From: Impatiens glandulifera
Taxonomy: Eukaryota > Streptophyta > Magnoliopsida > Ericales > Balsaminaceae
Assembly: GCF_907164915.1 (NCBI RefSeq)
Contig: NC_061863.1
Coordinates: 23,575,710-23,639,709 of the forward strand
Direction: 5' to 3'
Length of the DNA stretch: 64,000 nt
In this document: one piece after another, positions 59,948 through 64,000 of the stretch
Numbering within the stretch: the stretch's first letter is position 1
Layout of the letters: every line of letters begins with the position of its first letter
Translations under genes and position numbers: made by a program
Notes under the pieces: generated by a model
What the model was told of the DNA's origin: nothing
The model's input: only the letters and a program-made list of their open reading frames with translations
Database searches by the model: none

Positions 59948-62129
59948 GTTATGGGGTCGACCTACTTTTCATGATGCTCCAAAAGTGGAGACTAGGGTTC
60001 TTGTGAAAAGTTTTTTTAATATTGCTGGATTAGTAGAGGAGTATGTTTATTGAGTTGTCACAAAATCTTAATTAATTAAAGTATAGTTTCTTCTATATTA
60101 CGAAGGATATGTAGGTTGAGATGATAATGCATGAAAACAGTTAATCAAATTGATCTCGCCGCCGTAAGTGGTTGGGTATAATATGATTAATTAAATATGA
60201 ACTTTGCATTACGTCATGCTAACAAATTTAATTAAAATAGGGAATCATAATTCATATATTATGGAGAAAAAAGGTTGACTTACTTAGCCAGAACCAATTA
60301 AGAGTGGGACCACTATTGGTACCATGATCTTGTCATGAAGACAATCATGTTATTCCTTAATTATTATCTCTTATCCTTGTTATTATGATTTTAGAGCTTA
60401 TTCGGTTTAAATTTAAAAGAAAAATCAAATATAATGGTACATTAAACGATTAAAAAATAACACTGGTGGAAATAAATCAAATAAATAAAAATTAACGTAG
60501 GTAAACCCTAAAGATAAAAAAAAAGCAATGAGATTCCCAATCTAATTCTTCGATTTTAAAATCGAACATAACTAAATTGTAACCCTCCGAATTCGAGTAT
60601 TCGTAAGAAAATAAACTATAAATACTCCCGAGCAAACATTAAACCATCACATCCCAAGTTTAAAAAATACTCAGACAAATATATAATTTATTAACTTCAT
60701 TCAGATAAAGAATTCATATTTCGTTTTTTTATTTGGGACATCGATCACACAAATTATTAAACAAAAAAAACTCAATTCTCGCCCCGCAAGTTTAATTCCC
60801 TCGAATCATTCAATTTTATTAGCTAAACTATTAAAATTTATTTTATTATTATATATTAATACTTTAAAAAAAATTAAAATACATCAATTAAGGCCTATTC
60901 TTTATTCGGTTATTTGAATAATAATAAAATTTATTTATTAAATATTTTGAAAATTTGATTTTTTTAATAAAAAAACTTAAAATGTTTTATTATATAACAA
61001 TTAAATAATTTGTTTAGTTAGTAAGAATATTTTAATTAATAAACTGATAATAAATTTTTTAAATTATTTATAAGAATTTAACAGAGAATTGTGGTTAATT
61101 TTCTCATAATAAAACTAATGAACCCTTTTTTTTTTATGTATAACTATTTACACACTAAGAGCTCCATTTGACATTTGTATTTTTTCAATTTTATCAAAAT
61201 ATTATTTATTACATTTTTTTAATTATTAAATTACTCAATTAATAAATTAAAATATTTGTATTTTATTAAAATAATAATTTTTAAATACAAACAAATATTA
61301 TAATTATAATTCAATTAATTAAAAACTCAAATAACTAACCAAATTTTCTTTAAAAATCAAAATCCAACCTTAAACCAGTTCTAAAACTCATTTATCAAAC
61401 TCCATTCTCCAATTAAAATGAAACATGAGTTCTTATGAAAACAAGAAATTAAACCATTTCAGATGAAAACAATAAGAACTTATTTATATTTTACATGAAT
61501 AATTAAACATGTTAATTAGAGAAGTGCTTTAAAAATGGTAAGAAAAAAACTTAACTTGTACTCATATATAAGTTGTCTGAGCACTTATGAGGCAAACACA
61601 TTGCCAGAAAAGACAGAGATATGCCATCCATTGTTGTTTTGTAATTCTACACATGTAGGTTTAAGGATGTGGTTGTGCCACCTTAAATCAATATAGTAAT
61701 ATTGTGAATGTAGATGTTTAATTAAGTAATTAATTTAAGTTGATTAGTGCATTGAGTTTTGATGTTGAGATAATAGCTAGTAAATGAATTTGTTGAACAA
61801 AAGATAAAAGGTTTAAAAACAATAGGTAGGAATCTGTCTTAATTAGCCCAAAAATATAAGTACTAGAACTGAGTTAATTCCTAGATTCTGATTATGGAGG
61901 TTTGAGAGGCATTTAATTAAGTGATTTAATTTCAATAATATAAATAGAATTTATGTTTGTAAATAATTTAAAAAAATGAAGCTTATTGTTATAAGATCAC
62001 GATGAACATCTTCAAATATTTTTTATTTAAAAAAATGTAGTTTATATTAAGTAGAGCTCTAGCTATTTTTTTAATACAAAAATAAGAAAGTATACAAAAA
62101 AATAAATAAAATAATATATTAAAAATCTA
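59948..62129. other. AT-rich intergenic region
   Basis: No gene or defined element was recognised. Confidence 0.4.
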
Positions 62130-62880
62130 CGTACCAATTAACAAAAATAAATAATTATTTTAATTTATTTTTAAATAAATAAAATCAAAATAATTGACCA
62201 GGTTAAAAATTGAATTAAACAATTAATTAGATTAATTATCGTGATAATTAAAAATCTAATTAATTACTGTAATGACTAAATAAAAAAATAAAATTATTTG
62301 GAATAAATGTTTTACTCATTTTATTTTAAATTAATTTTAAAAAAATTAAAGAATTAAAATAAATAATTTAGGATGAAATGTGTTACCATTTCATACCCAA
62401 AAATTATTTATTTAATCCAAAAATAAATAAATAAAATAAATTGGCAAAATATTTTTTATTTTTATTTTTAATATTTTGTGTATTTTAAAAAATTAAAATT
62501 AAAGCCAAAATGGTGAAAGAAAAATCAATTTCAAACAAAACCTTAAGATTTTAAATAAAAATTAAATTTGCAATCAGGTGTAGCCAAAATTCGAGAGAAT
62601 GGTTACAGTCGAAGTCGCGACAATCGGATGGACGTTGAATTGTCATCCAATGCCTAAAAGAAGTCCGCATCGCCCGCTGCAGTAGAAGAAGACGCTCACG
62701 CGAAGCAGCGGATCACCAAACGGCCGCTCCAACGCCGTCTCCTCTAACACAGATGAAACACTGAAGGAACACTTTGCGTTCGCCAATAGTGCCCAAAACG
62801 ATGCCATTTTGTCTGCCTATGTCTTCAGATTTCTCGAGATATACCCATTCCTCCAACCCTGAATGGAATAGTTCATCCGC
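62130..62880 (+). mobile_element. Tat/Ogre-like LTR fragment (LTR C)
   Basis: It is colinear with 27360-28100 over about 700 bases. The GC-richer 3' part, with GAAGTCGCGAC and CAAAACGATGCCATTTTG (compare CAAAACGACGTCGTTTTG in LTR A, near 5345), is typical of this LTR group. Its left end is undefined and no primer binding site follows it. Confidence 0.6.
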
Positions 62881-63389
62881 GAAAGACAAAACACATTATA
62901 CTTCGATTTCCTTAAACTCTTTACCACTCTGATTTGAAGAAATATTTTCCAGTTCCTATAATTCTAACCCAACTGTTTTATAGGATTAGAAAAAGAACAA
63001 AATATTCATGTGACACCTTGGAAAACTTGGCTCGGAATCCCACGATGGTTGATCAGATTCGTGAAATCCGCCCCTCAAGTCTACATATAACCGATGTCCT
63101 CTCACCCATCGATACTCTAATCGATGAAAACAAAACTCACCGCCCTCTCATTTGTAGAGAGATGTTAGATAGTATGCATTGTAAGGAAGTTAAAAAATGA
63201 TACTCCTGTTAGAATATCTCCTCCCACATGTAATTAACTCCTTGATGTGATACAAGAAAATATTCCGAATGTATAACGAGTAAAGACAATCTTCCATCTT
63301 ATTTTGATCTAAGCTTCGAAATAAACACTTCTTAGAATGCGATGATGAAATTGTCTCTTCTTCCGAAAAAATGATTGAAATAAATTTAA

Positions 63390-63960
63390 ACACGACAAAC
63401 GATCCTTAGATTGTTTTAATCGACCATAGTTTAAACCTAGAAGAACGTCTTGAACTAGTTGAGTTATTAAAAGCCAATAAAGATGTTTTCGCCCGGTCAT
63501 ACAAGGATATGTCAGGCATCGACCCAAAGATCACATGACACCATATTCCCCTTTATCCAGACTCTAAGCCAATAAAGCAAAAGCTTAGACGAATGAGGGA
63601 TGACGTTGTCTCCAAGATAAAAGAAGAAGTCCAAAGCAACTCGAAATTGGATTTCTCGAGCTAGTGGATTATCCTACCTGGATAGCCAGTGTAGTCCCCG
63701 TTTTAAAGAAAGACAGGAAAATACGTGTATGTGTGAACTATCAAGATCTGAATAAGGCCAACCCTAAAGATCACTTCCTGTAACTCACATCGACATATTT
63801 TTCGATCATGTTTCCAATCATGAACTCTTACCATTCATGAATGGATTCTTATGATACAATCAAATCCTAATGGCCCTGCAAGATAAGGAAAAAACAACGT
63901 TAATAAATTTAGAATTAATAAAAGGGAAATTTAAATTAACATGTATTGGACTATAAGAAT
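63390..63960 (+). pseudogene. Ty3/gypsy reverse transcriptase remnant, N-terminal part
   Basis: Translation in alternating frames shows LNLEERLELVELLKANKDVF near 63430-63490, SYKDMSGIDPKIT, PIKQKLRRMRDD and KIKEEVQ. IRVCVNYQDLNKANPKDHF follows (63721-63777), then THIDIFFDHVSNHELLPFMNGF..YNQILMA (63787-63870) and DKEKTTLIN. These are the palm-domain blocks of Tat-type reverse transcriptase upstream of the YVDD motif. Several stops and at least two shifts separate the blocks. The open frame at 62934-63200 upstream has no clear domain. The copy is broken and runs to the window edge. Confidence 0.85.
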
Positions 63961-64000
63961 TTTTGAAATTTGGTTAAGTAAATCTTAAATTTTTATTATT

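Overview
The window reads as nuclear DNA of a flowering plant (eudicot). It is AT-rich, its three host genes carry plant-type introns or a 5'-UTR intron, their closest remembered relatives are Arabidopsis-type proteins, and most of the rest is plant transposon debris: Ty3/gypsy Tat/Ogre-like LTRs, a Ty1/copia element, and MULE, hAT, Harbinger-type and Helitron remnants. The extra ORF inside the copia element resembles a family I recall from Lamiales (e.g. Gesneriaceae) annotations, so Lamiales is a weak guess.

Layout. 1-6047: minus-strand 5' end of a Tat/Ogre-like Ty3/gypsy element (LTR, primer binding site, ORF1 of DUF7745-like type). 6048-9060: remains of a second Ty3/gypsy element (integrase plus a 32-bp tandem array). 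11220-17453: an 11-exon prolyl-oligopeptidase/oligopeptidase B-like gene (+). 18927-21102: a copia solo LTR with a perfect 5-bp target duplication. 22677-23807: a MULE-like element with about 340-bp inverted repeats. 27360-37113: a Tat/Ogre-like LTR split by a nested, pol-deleted Ty1/copia element (28258-35827). 37640-45290: tRNA-like repeats, a Helitron, a hAT MITE, and a Harbinger-type element filled with a giant ACGT-rich inverted array. 47189-50200: a phosphatidylinositol 4-kinase gamma gene (+). 54739-54944 and 59722-59947: two related hAT MITEs flanking a DNA-3-methyladenine glycosylase I gene (minus, 55405-58826). 62130-64000: another Ty3/gypsy LTR and a decayed reverse transcriptase.

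The three host genes are functionally unrelated (peptide hydrolysis, phosphoinositide/ubiquitin-like kinase family, base excision repair) and show no operon-like relation. The most unusual items are two adjacent non-canonical introns (GC-AG, then an apparent GA-AG) in the peptidase gene, the 2.2-kb inverted array of CACGTTT/AACGTG units inside a transposon with TTA target duplications, the copia element that kept an extra 3' ORF while losing nearly all of pol, and LTRs built from nested TTAGAC/GTCTAA arrays. All exon borders and element ends were read by eye; no alignment or database search was run.
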